From: Clavelina lepadiformis
Lineage: Eukaryota; Chordata; Ascidiacea; Aplousobranchia; Clavelinidae
Assembly: GCF_947623445.1 (NCBI RefSeq)
Contig: NC_135244.1
Span: forward strand, 15,810,860 to 15,874,859
Length of the DNA stretch: 64,000 nucleotides
Direction: 5' to 3'
Part shown: positions 1-12,081 of the stretch, piece by piece
How the letters are laid out: each line of letters starts with the position of its first letter
Position numbering within the stretch: position 1 is the stretch's first letter
The notes under the pieces: model-generated
Told to the model about the DNA's origin: nothing
What the model saw: the letters and a program-made list of their open reading frames with translations, nothing else
The model's database searches: none
Translations under genes and position numbers: made by a program

Positions 1-118
1 AGCGAAAACGTTCGCGAAATTGCTCTTCTGTAAAATTTTCAAATGGGTTTAGTCTGTCTTTGATGTTTCTTCTCGGTGGTGTCTCAATAAAATGCTCAAT
101 AAATTCAATACAATCCAT
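1..118 (-). CDS. Harbinger transposase-like nuclease, N-terminal fragment
   Basis: An ATG at 118-116 opens a frame that stays open to the window edge (39 codons). It contains T-P-P-R-R followed by D-R-L-N-P-F-E and then E-E-Q-F-R-E-R-F-R. That order (a proline/arginine segment, an R-x-N-P-F/L-E segment, then the charged F-R-x-R-F/Y-R helix) is how HARBI1-like nucleases usually begin, just before the DDE nuclease fold. The catalytic residues lie off the window. The frame sits inside the element whose terminus is at 673, in the expected orientation. Intactness cannot be told from 39 codons. Confidence 0.55.
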   Translation of the reverse strand, partial: MDCIEFIEHFIETPPRRNIKDRLNPFENFTEEQFRERFR

Positions 119-673
119 TATAATATTTGCAACGTTTTATTGCTAAATCTGACAGAAAATGACACAATAAACAAGGTAACATAAGGTAAGGTAACTAATC
201 TATGTTAACAAAGGTTAACCGATGCTTGGTCTCATAGTTTTATTTGTATTCCATAAAAAATCTAGCTAACGCTTAATCTCTCTGCTATGTAGGTTGCAAT
301 TAATAATATAATGAAATAAAGCAACGCAAGCCTCTGCTACCTGCCATATAAGTTCAACGGTTGATAGGCCTACCCTTCTGTAGTACTGTATTACTGCCAT
401 TGCATATAATATTGGCTCAAAGGCTAGTAGCACTTCCAATACACAACCTATAGCACTCTCCAATACTTCCATAAACTTGCTTTTCATCAATTATTCACAT
501 TGATCTAGACTTAAACCTCCTCGTCAGTAGGATTAAATTCAAGGATTAAATGCCTTATTTTAATCCTGGATTATCTCTGATCGTCGCTGGTGCATACCGT
601 TAGTAAAGATCAACAGTAGTTAATCGCGGATCAAAAGTAATCTGTACTTGATCGGGTTTGGTGCATCCCACCC
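1..673 (-). mobile_element. PIF/Harbinger DNA transposon, 5' end (cut by window edge)
   Basis: The right boundary reads, on the minus strand, as a terminus starting GGGTGGGATGCACCAAACCC. It is followed on the plus strand by TAA (674-676), which fits the 3-bp TWA-type target duplication of Harbinger elements. Inside lie several GGATTAA/TTAATCC subterminal motifs (about 525-585) and a second GGTGCATACC-like copy near 590. About 555 bases of leader separate the terminus from the start of a nuclease-like reading frame at position 118. The left terminus is outside the window, so the length and whether the element is whole cannot be judged. Confidence 0.6.
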
Positions 674-676
674 TAA

Positions 677-1886
677 TTGGATTTACTGCATTTAATACGC
701 CATAGCATTTCACATCAAAGAGGTGCTATAGCTTCATGGCAGTGCAAGGAAAGTTTTTTCAAATTAAGAATCGAATTTAGAAAACAAGAACTGTGAGTAT
801 TGGATGAATAAAGGCTAAATGCCAGTTTTATTCGAACCAACAGTCTTTTGTTTGAGCCAGAAGTTGTCGGACTTGGCTAAGTGGCTGCTGACAACATGAC
901 AAGTACCCATGTTGCAATCATTACCTAGGCTTTATGAGGTTAGCATTTACGTATATGTTTGCAAAGTTTTTTGGTTTGGAGCAAGTTCTGCTTTTAAAGT
1001 GAGCGAAATAAACAAAAACAAAAGAGTATACTTCATGAATTCGTAATTCAGTATGCCAGTTAAAGAAAAGCGAAGAAGGTTTTAAACTTTAAGACAAGGA
1101 ATGAAGCAATAAATACCATATAAAAGGTAATATAATATTTTGAAAACAGCTTCCTCCTCTTATGTAGCCGCCTACGATACACCTTCTTTTTTTGTTTGTC
1201 ATGACGAATGCGAGCTCGTGCTTATGGCCTATAAATAACATAATATCCGGCCATAAGCTTAAATTATGGACTAATACAATGCAATATGAATTACTTTTCT
1301 AACTAAACACCGTTGGCCTCGCTATGGTTTTGAGTAAAAAGTCGTTTCAAGTTATGTCAATAATAAGACTTTTGAATGGCATATAAAACAGCTACAGAGA
1401 TCTGATTGGTTGGGGAGTTTAAAGAGCGGGCTTTTAGCCTCATTTACATTCAACTTTTTGCCCTATACAACAATAGCCTAAAGCTGATGTTTACGACTAT
1501 TGGAATGTGGTTCAAGCCTCTTTCTTTTATTGCAACAATCCCTCCATTTGCTTTCTCTAAAATGACCTTCAAATTAAATCTTTTTGTTCAGCTTTCTTTG
1601 AGGAGGTCACATCGCACCTATGGTTGTGCTCCGTGCTCCAGCATAATTGGGCAGGTATGTGTTTGATCATGTGTTCGATTGTGGATTTAACATGACAGTT
1701 CTTGCTCCATCTTCAGAGAACAATAAAAAGTCTATATTTAACCAGGTTATTATTATAGCTTTTTGAATAGCTTATATATGTTTACTGCGACTTTGAAATT
1801 TAAGTTTTGCTCCCTCCACTCCGCCTCCCTCTTTAGCATATAAGGTTCACACTTTTAAAGCAAGCTTGCGTGCATGTTACTTACCC
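677..1886. other. Intergenic, no gene seen
   Basis: AT-rich sequence between the Harbinger terminus and the poly(A) signal of the first TPR-like gene. Only short, uninformative open frames are present on either strand. I see no splice-consistent exon pair, RNA gene or repeat here. Confidence 0.5.
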
Positions 1887-1892
1887 TTTATT
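1887..1892 (-). other. Poly(A) signal AATAAA of the first TPR-like gene
   Basis: TTTATT on the plus strand gives AATAAA on the minus strand about 125 nt after the stop codon at 2018, a normal distance for a short 3' UTR. Confidence 0.5.
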
Positions 1893-2017
1893 GTATTCTT
1901 TTGCGGCTTAGAATGTCTTAGGTATTGTATTGCAACTAAAGTGCACAAATGAAACACTTAAGCACAGTAGCTGATATTATCGGAGGTTTATAAGCTAGTG
2001 AGTTCTACAAGCAACGA

Positions 2018-3518
2018 TCAATAAAAAAGTCTGCTCAGCAAGGCAATGGGTTGATTCTGTGCACGGATGATACAGCGTTCAGTGACGTTAATATTCTTTT
2101 TTCTTTCCCGCTCGGTGTCGTAGTCGGCTTTTTTCATGGCAGCAATTGCTCGTAAGAAAACCTTTATGGCTTCGTTAGTTTCACCTTGCGTCAAGTAAGT
2201 TTCGCCCAGGCTATGCAAATGCTTGCTATATACTTCGTGCTTTTCTGCTTTTTCACTCAACTCACGATCCATAAGACCAATCGCCTCTAGAAAAGAAGCT
2301 TTTGATGCGTTTGTGTCACCTGCGAGACGCTGGCATGATCCCAAACGGTCTAAGCATAACGCTTCGGCCACGCACTTTTTTGTCTTATCTAGTCCGTCCA
2401 GGTCAGTTATTGCACATCTTATAGAAGCCATCTGCGGAATCAGATACAATTTCGTGAGTGATTTGCTGACTAATCCGGTGTCAACTGTCTCCTCGATGAT
2501 TCCCTTAAAGGCGGAAAGAATTTTCAAGGCCCTGTTGATGACTTTTGTTGAATCGTTATGATCTAAACACTTCCAGCTGAGTTGATAGAATAGCAGTGAT
2601 TCGATTAACTTCTTTTCGTCTTGCATCTTTCTGGCTAGTATAAGAAGGTCGTCGGCCGTTATGTCTGTGGTCTTTTGAACGATGGAAAGCAACTCATTGC
2701 ATATCTTTTTCGCTTCTTCGGAGCGACTGGTGGCGATTACGGAAACAAAATGACTGACAAGAATATTGGCAAAATTTGCGGTTACGCCTAAACAATATTG
2801 CGTCTCTAATGAGCATTCTGAAGGGTTGAAAGTTAAGTTTGACGCAGTGCGTAGATCAGCTGAAACAGATCAAATAAGCCTATTATTGTTAGGTTTACAT
2901 CTGTATGCAAATCACAAACCTAACTTATTAATTTTGCCGTAGGATAATTTTAAACGACATTTCTGAAAAATTTGAAACAGTTACCCAGCTACATACATTG
3001 CAAACCAAGTGATCGTTCTGTGGATGTGGCCTCTATCTCCACATTGTTATCTATAACATATAACAGGTATCAAAACGTTACTAAAACTATCAAGTACATT
3101 AAAACAAAAATGGCAAAGTGAAATCTCACCAATATTCATATCTTCATTACTTTCTTCTCCATTTAAAGAAATATCCTGCACATCGCTTACCAGTGGCGCT
3201 GAAACAAAGGTGTAAGTAAAAAACTGATAAGTTAGAAGACCTTTATTTTCTAAGTTCGATAGCACATTTAGTTAAGTTTGTACACACACTTGCAAATAGG
3301 CAAATTCCAGTTGCTTGTATGTTACTTTAGCGCCTGTTGCTAAAAGCATAATTTTTTTGACTGATGAACTAATGTTACGTTCATACCTAATTGATGAATG
3401 GCCATCAGAGTAAGTATCCTACAACACAAACATCGCTAATTATTTCTTTCATATCAGTAAAATAACAACGCCAGCCACAAATTATTTTTTACCCTGAGTA
3501 ATCCTCTTTAGTATCCAT
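2018..3518 (-). CDS. TPR-like protein, paralogue A (five exons, 340 aa)
   Basis: Exons on the minus strand: 3518-3493, 3418-3387, 3198-3130, 3050-2997 and 2859-2018. They total 1,023 nt, with intron phases 2, 1, 1, 1. Every intron has GT-AG ends. The start is the ATG at 3518 (MDTKEDYSG). The 32-nt second exon encodes ILTLMAIHQL. The last exon carries the alpha-helical body. It has an LLFYQLSWKCL segment, a CVAEALCLDRLGSCQ helix and a C-terminal TPR-like helix pair (HLHSLGETYLTQGETNEAI then AMKKADYDTERERKK). It is tandem with paralogue B and homologous to paralogue C at 19.6 kb. There is no signal peptide or membrane segment, so it is probably cytosolic. I do not recognise the family and assign no function. 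TPR folds usually bind peptides. Confidence 0.8.
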
Positions 3519-4137
3519 TGCTTTATTGTACAGTATAGGCTACTGTTGCGATTGTAACCACACCTTGCCTGAAAACCGTCAATCATTGGAAAAAATGCAG
3601 AAATTTGAGCTTAAAATTGAAATGATCGTCTGACGCACTGCTAAAGGGTCTATGTCTGAGTTTTGGTGTGACCTTGTCTTTCCGGTCGAATGTACACTTG
3701 CTTGTTGACCTGCTGTGTTTGAACTACACACTTATAGCGGGCCTTGACAGAGAAACACTCAACTAGTTATTGATTAAACCAGCTAGACCAAACAAAGAGC
3801 CTTTTTGATAAACACACCATAGCATATGTTTTATTTTCGTTAATTAATTAGTAATTAGTTTGGATCCATTTTCACCATATGATGAAGAGTGTACTTTTTG
3901 TTTGAATGATTTGACGAATATTCTTTACCCTGTCAATTTCATTGTGGCGCAATGGATAGACAATATTAAAACAACCACAATATTGCATTACGTATTTTTA
4001 TAACAAAAGTTTTAAATGTAGCCTACGCCAAGTTTCAAATACACCACAAACTTCATCAACATTATTGACTGGTGTCAAGCGCTGCTTCATTTTTTTGAAA
4101 TAAAGAATCAACTTTAGATAACTTGATATGAGGTAGG
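3519..4137. other. Spacer between TPR-like genes A and B
   Basis: This holds the promoter side of gene A and the 3' UTR of gene B. A minus-strand AATAAA (TTTATT at 3830-3835) could be the poly(A) signal of B. No other gene is seen. Confidence 0.4.
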
Positions 4138-5562
4138 CTACTGCTGTAAAATGAATATCTTTGCATGTCGCAACATTTCTTTTGCTCTTTCGATGTCATC
4201 ATATCTTTCCCTCTCGCTATCATAAGCAGTTTTCTTCATTACATTAATCGCTTGTGTGAGCACAGAGATAGCATCATCAAATCTATTAGTTTTCAAGTAG
4301 TTGTTGCCCAAATTGTTTAGCAATGTCCCATAAATTTCTTGGTCCACTGCTGTACCAGCGAATCCATCATTCAGAATCTTAATTCCATTCTTGAGTGTTT
4401 TTTCCTGACTTTCAAAATCGTCAATCAACCCTTGACATTGTTCAGTGTAATGCAAACATACGGCTTGCACACATGCCAACTTTTCCATCGGTACAAGATC
4501 GATCTTGCTCAAGCAATCATTAAGTTTGTGTAAATATGAAATAATGTTTTTCTCTATAAATTCCTCAGACACTTGTTTAGATTTCAAAAGCTGTGAAGCG
4601 AGTACCTTTAAGGCAAATGCCATTCGGTGTATGATTTGCACAGCATCAGGGGAATTTATTTTACAAACATTTGACATGACTTGGTAAAGTAGCAGTGCTT
4701 GAAATTGATGCTTTCCTTTCAACTTGTCTGCACATTTCACGACATCATATAGAGGTAACTTGAGCTTCTTCTGAAGCATTTGTTGCAGCTCCTTTCGAAC
4801 CAACTCGCACTTAGCCAATGCATTTGTGTTTAAAAGATTTGCACCATACCTAAGCAGAACTGTCAGAAAATTTGCATCGGGTCCAGCATCATATAGTCTC
4901 CTTGTTACCTCATAACAATCTTCATACCTCCCTGATTCCATGTACTCACCGCTTTTTCCTGCATTGTGAAAAGGAAAGTATCAGTCGTTTGCCGGGATCA
5001 GTTTGCCGACGATAAGGATTAGGCAGATGGTAATAAATTACTAAATGAAGCTAAAATGGTTTTCAAAGAATTACACGTTGCTTTATCAAATACCTTCTAA
5101 TAGCAAGAGCAGTTCAATGCCTGATGATGTATTCGCATTTAAACCATCTGCAATCGGAAGTATTTTACAAGTAATGCTTTCAAAATATATAAACAATTTT
5201 AACGTAACTTCCACAATAAAACTTACTATCAATGGTTGTACCTCCTTTTTGTTTATCCTGTTTCTTTTGACTGTTAGAATCTTGAGGAATGGTCATTTTT
5301 GCTAATTTCATACAAAGCAATGTTACCCAAATGTTTTAATTACCGAACTTAACCTGGGTATTGTTATTTTACTTGTAACAGCACAATACATATGTGCACT
5401 CAACTTACCGATTGTTTGTAGAGCTAGCAGAGCTTGCAAACTGTTAAACAAAGACAACGAATTAACTTTGAGCTTAATGTTATTAATTTAAAGAAAGAAT
5501 TACATATCTTTCTAAAGTTAGAAAATAAAGAATCCTTACCTGCTTTCTTCTCTTAAAGTCAT
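4138..5562 (-). CDS. TPR-like protein, paralogue B (five exons, 334 aa)
   Basis: Exons on the minus strand: 5562-5540, 5440-5409, 5301-5227, 5147-5094 and 4958-4138. They total 1,005 nt with intron phases 2, 1, 1, 1, identical to paralogues A and C. The protein starts MTLREESS. The 32-nt exon 2 encodes LQALLALQTI, exon 3 a K/Q-rich linker, and exon 4 (54 nt, the same length as in A) ends in GIELLLLE. The last exon opens with GKSGEYMESGRYEDCYE, a TPR-like first helix. It also contains LLLYQVMSNVC, a CVQAVCLHYTEQCQ helix and a C-terminal LLNNLGNNYLKTNRFDDAI repeat followed by MKKTAYDSERE. Head-to-tail with A, it looks like a tandem duplicate. Codons look poorer in CpG than in A and C. Function unknown. 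Confidence 0.8.
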
Positions 5563-7955
5563 TTTATAATTTGGAATAAAGTATATATTCCTTTACTTTA
5601 GCTACCAACGGGTTGTGGATCACTTGAACAAAAATGGAAACAATTTAAACAAACTGGTTCTGTCCTGCTACAGAAAATGCAAACTTAGACAACCGAGTTT
5701 TACTGTTACAAGTAGTATAACTTGAACACATAAAACCAAGTTGATACAGAGTAAGCACACGCCAATAAGTCAACCATCCTCAACTTTAAAAGTCCTTTGC
5801 CCACGCATGTTTACTTTGTTTATTTTGTCTGTCAGATTGTGGGTGGGATAACTACCATATTCTACAAGTAACTCTGTCTCAACATCTCTCTCTTAGATAT
5901 ACCAGAAAGTTACTCAGATTTATTTAATGTATCTCCCAATCATGTTATGCAACAAGCAACAGTCACTCAATATTTCGAAAGGGCTTTACAAAAAGGCATA
6001 TAACCTGCGTAGATAAATATGTCAAGGGTGCGCACAGTATGCACATGTGTACTATTTTACCACTGACCTAGAAATACTAATTCAAACGCACAATTTCGGG
6101 TAACTACTGCTATGATACGGAATTACTATGCCAGATTTATACATTTTGACAACATTGATTTGATATGATCGAAATGTGTTGGTTGCCCTAATTTGAAGAA
6201 CTCTGCAGGCGCCCTTGTATGTGCAACAAATATCTTTGAATTTTAAAATTGAAAACTCATTGATACAAGAAAATAAATAAGAAATTCATTTCCAGTGTAT
6301 AAGAGCAAATACACCTTCAAGATGTCATAACAATGGCAAGTATGCAAAGAGTGTGAGCAAAAACTATAATTTATGATAAGGCAATCAGACTTACTTTAAG
6401 TGGATAAAATCTTTTAAACCTGAACGTAGTTTATGTTCACAATATCAAAAACCGAACACCAATGTTTATCCAGAAGATGCAAAACCGATATAGGCCTACT
6501 GTAGTTACAGAGTTTTCAAATTTATCATACCATGATTTTCAGAAAATGCTTGAATAGGCGAAATTGAACGTAAACGAGGGTCAACACATCAAAAACTGAA
6601 TTTTATAAGATCAAAAACATAGTTGCTTCCGTTCAATATGAGCAGCTAAAATGATCAAACTCACGTTAAATCTTCATCGCATTTTTACAAATGGTTTTAA
6701 AATACACCCAAATGTTAACACATCACCATATTTATTTGAATACAGCCTATACAGGCCAAGACCTTAAATGTATTTATTCAATCTGCTGTGTGTGGCTTAT
6801 ATTATTTCAAACGTCTTACAATATGTATAGCGAAAACGTAACAAAATGCTTTGATCGCCCATGCAAACATATCTTTTAATCAACTTCAACCGCAATTCTT
6901 TTCACCAACTCTCCTGTGTATAGCCTTATTGCAACGGTGTGCAATGTGCATGGCCTAATTTTGGCGAAATACAGTTTTTTATGGTTCGGGTTACATTCGA
7001 GTGTGATTTAAATTTAATTTTTTTGTTATTTCTTTGTGGCTCATATTGGAAGAAAAACGGTAAACAAACATTCAATTATACTTAACAAAACTATCAGATT
7101 TAAAAACAATTGCTTTTAAAAAACAGCAACATTACGGTGAAAAAAGAACATATTTGGATTATTACGACAACCCAATGAGATTAAACAAGTAGAAACACTT
7201 TACAGAGGTTTAAAATCAAGCTATGTTGGACTACATTTAACCCATTTACTTTCAGTGTTTTTTCACTATGCCTTCTCTAAATTAAAGACATCATAATAAT
7301 ACATATAACCACAAAAAAACGATTAGAACTTTTGAAAAGATGCTGATAATTAATTTAACATACAAGCAGGAATATACATGGCATGTTGCAGTATAAAAAT
7401 ATTGGTAAAAAACTTCTTCCATAAAATAGTTTTTAGAAGTAGAAGTATGAGTTGACAAATGCATTTCATTATAAAAGTTAAAATTATACGACAACATTAG
7501 CAAATCGCTGCAACAAAGCAAGTTAAAAATCAATACTCATTAATTAATGCAATGAAATGTAAGGCCAAAACAATTATGTAATTTAATACATTCTTTTGGT
7601 TTATATTGCACCTTCAAAAGTTACATGAGCTTACTATTCAAAGAAAATCTATGATTCTATGATATTGCACAGTGCCAACAACAATAAAACATTGTGTTAT
7701 CAAAATACCCTTAAAATGCTAAAATATGTCCCTAAATATAAATAAAGACAAAGAACTTCAAATTTCTGAAGCAGTTCTTACAAACATCCACCAACAAACA
7801 TTAAAATTATTGCTAGTGCTGATACAATTGTACAAGTGCATTGTTGTTAAATAAAATGCTTCAGAGAAAATTTAAAATCAGAAAGATCGGCTGCTAACAA
7901 TTAGTATTAGTAGTAATTAGAGGTACCCAACCAAGCCACAAATCATAAATGTCAA
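5563..7955. other. Intergenic plus probable 3' UTR of MFSD13A, no gene seen
   Basis: About 2.4 kb of strongly AT-rich sequence. The right end must include the 3' UTR of the minus-strand transporter gene. A minus-strand ATTAAA (TTTAAT at 7582-7587) is a possible poly(A) signal. No coding exon, RNA gene or repeat with clear ends was found. Confidence 0.4.
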
Positions 7956-10900
7956 CTACACCAAATCATTAGTTCTGTGAAGCCTTAACGATTTGACTTG
8001 ATTGAGACGAGTGCCATGTAATGTGAACCTGCTCCATGCTATTAACTGCAAAATAGAACAAACTATTGGAATGGTAACCAAGAGAATGAAACAAGCATCA
8101 CGACGAGACATCCAGCCGGGAGGTAAGTTATGGTTCGGCCACTGCACTAAGTCATGAAATGCACGATCAGACGCATCTTGATTGAGCCCACTTTGAAAAA
8201 TGTCCTCACCTGAAAAGAAATTGATTAGATTTATGAAAACCATAATAAATAAAATGAGTAGATAACATAAAGTAGATAACATGCAATGAAAGCTGGTTAA
8301 CTCAAGTCTCTCAAGTCGATTTAAAATTTCGGTTTTAACCTAAAATGTTTCTGTCTGCCCCAGGGTGCAAATAGTGTTTCTTATCTAAAAATCATCCATC
8401 ATGTTGCACCCAGACATGTTGTTAACAGACATTGTGCTACTCATACATATAGGGTTTTTTGTTTCATAGAATAATTGGTGTTAGCAAACGCTTAGGTGAC
8501 ACTGAGTCTTATTTTCATGTCAAATTTCAGGTTTTCAATTCAACAAACTTTGAGTTACTCTGACTTAGCCTTTGAATATCTTAGTATGTTTCAAACTATC
8601 TTAAAGTATCTTAGTGGTTCTTTTCAGTTTCAAGAAAACTATCTTTTGTATGGCCAAATGCTGTAAATTAATAAATACTTTCAAAATTAATATTGTTATA
8701 TCATTTATCTGATTCGCATATCCTGCTTTAAAAGCAATGTATGTCTGCACAGGAGAGAGAGAGACTGGGTCACTCACTCACTCACTCACTCAACAATGTG
8801 AAAAAGATACCTGTGTAAACAGTGAGTAGCCATGTTCCTATTAACGGTGCAAGTGTTTGTCCTGGCTTGGAAAGCAATGATGACATGCCAAACAAAACGG
8901 CAGATGCCGCATGTTCACGATTATGCCGAACAAAATCCTCATCAACCAAATCAGATACAACCAGGTTCAGCAACTTGCACGTTCCCTCCGTAAATATCCG
9001 ATTGCTGAAAGAACAAGTTTTTGTTATTTTGATGCAACTTGTACATTATAATAGTTCTCAAACCATAAAAGCCTGAGTGAGCTTAAATTATGTCTGGTTT
9101 AATAGACATTGCGCTCTCTGCTAAAGAATGTTAAGATAGGTAGAAATTTTAAAATATTGCAATAGTAGCAAATAACTAATAAATGTTTGGTATAGTTTGT
9201 GCAATATTTAAAACATCAACAACTTATCGAAAGCAACCCAGCCACAAGCATGCAAATTTTGCATTGGAAAATGTTGTGATTAACTGCCTACCTGGCAATG
9301 AAGATGCACAAGAGCCAAACGTTTCCATTTCCTATAGTTAACATTATCAAAGCCAACAACAACTTTGTGTAAAAGAGCCAGTTAATGACTTTGTAAACAC
9401 CATGCTTTTCACACAGACCAAGAAAGTAAATGTTATTGACGTGTGGAAGAATGAATGACAATCCTGTACATAATTACAAAAAGTTAATTGCTGCTTTTCA
9501 AAGCATGCTGTGATATTACGATATGTGATAAAAATGTCGATAAAGATTATCTGCAACAGTACATGGTACACATACTTTGAAAAATACGTACTGCACGCTA
9601 TGCTGTTTTTATACAAATAAATATTTAGAGCAAAGACTGGAGCAAAAATTTAGGAGAAATTTCTTCTGCAATAGTTTGTTGCAAAATAGGTAGTTTCCTG
9701 ACTACATACCGATCAGCAATGGTCCGACACCAGGAGAAACTGCATGACCCACTAAAGCATCCAGAAACAGCGGAAAAAAATTGCTATTGAAATGACAGTG
9801 AAATACCTGAAAATAGCAAAGATTAATGATTCATGCATACTGTAGTATCTAATAGTATTGTTTAAAATAGTAAATAACACTGGTGTTTGATCTCCTAGCC
9901 TGTCAGGTCATGCTCGGGCAGCATAGACATGGCCCACACGAGTTCAAACTTCTGGAAGATCTAATTCTAAACCATAGGTGTGACTATTTATCAAATTATC
10001 CCGGTTATTATAACTGACCTGCAGGAGATTCATAGATATAAACCATCTAAAGTTATGATTCGATGTCAGTTGCTTTGCATATGTTGTTAAATCCATCTTA
10101 GCGAATGATGATGCAGTAACAATATCAGAATGATATTCTGTAAAGAATTTGCAAAACCATACGACATAAACGTTGGCCAAAAATAAATGCAATAAATAAC
10201 AAACAGTTAAGGGCAAAAAGAGTGCATTCAAATATAGCATAATGTTTGGTTGTGCAATTAAGTTAACAACTTCAGTTTTGCTGACCTGGATACTGTGCAG
10301 TTGTTGCAGGTTCATGTTGTTTCTCATGCTTTTCAATGTCATTACATACCCTAATAAGTGCTTGAGTCACACAAAAGAAACCTACCATAGAAAGCAGTGC
10401 AATGACAACACAAAAAACCTGCAAAAGAAAGCAAACATGTGAAGCTATAAGTGTCACCAAATGGCAGATTGGAAAATATCAGTGGAAATGCATATACAGC
10501 TCTTCCTCTATATAATCATTGGCAATGTTTACAAAACACAGAATATTAGCAGAACATATGATTAAGTTATTAATAATTTTGATTCAATTTCTGATGAATA
10601 ATGATTAACAGCTTAATGACATTTTGTGTGAAATTTTTCTGGAGGTTACGTTACATACTTGAAATGAAAAGACATTTTGCTTGTTCCAAAACATGTATGA
10701 AACAAACACACTGATGGATCCAAAAGCACTAAAAACGGAGCAGTGCTTGTTCAGTTTAGCTCTAAAAAAATTAATAAACACCAGTTTTAAAGTAAAATAA
10801 ATTATGATACTATTCAAACAAAGTTTTTAAGATCCAAAAATTACAACATGCTAACCTGTCTTTTGCAACAACAGCCAAATCAGCAAGCAATGCTGTATGT

Positions 10901-11497
10901 TGCAAGTCCACAGCTGTGAGAAAACCATCATACAGACATAGGCATATTGCAAATTGAATAGCAGTTGGGAGCCAATGAACCCAAAATAAAGCAAACGAAA
11001 TAGCAAAAAGTGGTCCATACTTGGACAGTATTCTCAGTCGACCTATGACAATGGTCATAGAATGATACGGAAAATTTTGTTGTCTACTTGGGGCAGGTCC
11101 TTTGGTGAGTAATTTGTGATCACTGAGCCAACCAAACAAAGGATCGTTCACCGAGTTCCAGATTAAAAACAAAATCTAAATTAATAAAAAGAGTAAAAAT
11201 TTTATCCAACCACTAGTTACCTGTTTCTATACACTTTGACAAGTAAAACAGTTTATGAGATCAATATTATTGACTAAAAGACAGACAAATAATACAAATA
11301 TGTAAATAATAACTATTAACACCAGTTCCATTACAAACCTCTCCAATCCAAAATGATGCCTTGTCGATTTTATACACTGACACAAACATGTCAACGTAAT
11401 ATAGAAGAAAGACATTGTGGGTAATGGTAAGGAATAATGACATGCTCCCATACAGAGTGGAGATAAGGGGAAATGCACTGCGCAAGTGCTCATTCAT
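7956..11497 (-). CDS. MFSD13A: Transmembrane protein 180 / MFSD13A orthologue (nine exons, 516 aa)
   Basis: Exons on the minus strand: 11497-11339, 11175-10856, 10761-10659, 10418-10286, 10137-10019, 9806-9710, 9463-9292, 9004-8811 and 8209-7956. They total 1,551 nt, and every junction keeps frame. The 516-aa product is about the length of vertebrate MFSD13A/TMEM180 and follows it throughout. Examples are [18 protein letters not shown] near residue 27, [16 protein letters not shown] near residue 57, [54 protein letters not shown] and [16 protein letters not shown]. The family is a branch of the major facilitator superfamily with about a dozen membrane helices, and its substrate is not known to me. 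The start is an ATG in good context at 11497, and the N-terminus has the vertebrate length. ATG101 ends 585 bases upstream on the same strand. Confidence 0.93.
8771..8792. repeat. (CACT)n microsatellite
   Basis: Five tandem CACT units plus a partial one, preceded by a short GA run (8752-8764). It lies in the intron between MFSD13A exons 8 and 9, about 20 bases from the exon 8 donor. Confidence 0.85.
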
Positions 11498-12081
11498 GGT
11501 GACTTTCTTTGCAGCAATTACAATGTAAAACTTATTGAAATGATATTGCTTTCAGTTATTAATATTGCCCATTAGCAATTACTATGCAATACCTGGCAAG
11601 TTTCTTTTACATTTTGGGATAACTGCTTCAAGTTACCTACTTCCTACAATACACATATAAAAGATACATCATACAATCAGAGAAAAATAAACATGTAAAA
11701 CATCAAGAAAATATGCTAGAGCTGTGACATAAAATTACACATGCAGTATATAGGCAATATACTACACTATTAGGTACTGTATATGGTAATCTCAAGTATG
11801 CAGATTAATGGTGTAGACTTGCAGATATTTCACAAACTGACAACAAGATTTGAGAAAAACTAGTATATATATATATTTATATATAACTAAATATTTTGAC
11901 CATTCAAGACAACCTACAGAAAAGATTCAAAACAAAAGAAAGAACATAACAAGCACAAAAAACATCCTTCACAAGTTACAATATAAATTATACATTATAT
12001 AAATTGATGTTTCTGAAATTGCTACAATGTGAAACCAACAAATGTTGGCCAATATGACCGCGCAAAGCTCTTGAATACAAC
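11498..12081. other. Spacer between MFSD13A and ATG101
   Basis: AT-rich spacer with a TA-rich stretch at about 11,863-11,886. It must hold the MFSD13A promoter and 5' leader and the ATG101 3' UTR, both genes being on the minus strand. No further gene is seen. Confidence 0.4.

Noticed and set aside
266-490. 74-codon minus-strand frame inside the Harbinger leader
   Set aside because: It has no Myb/SANT-like residues expected of the second Harbinger protein, and it begins in unremarkable AT-rich sequence.
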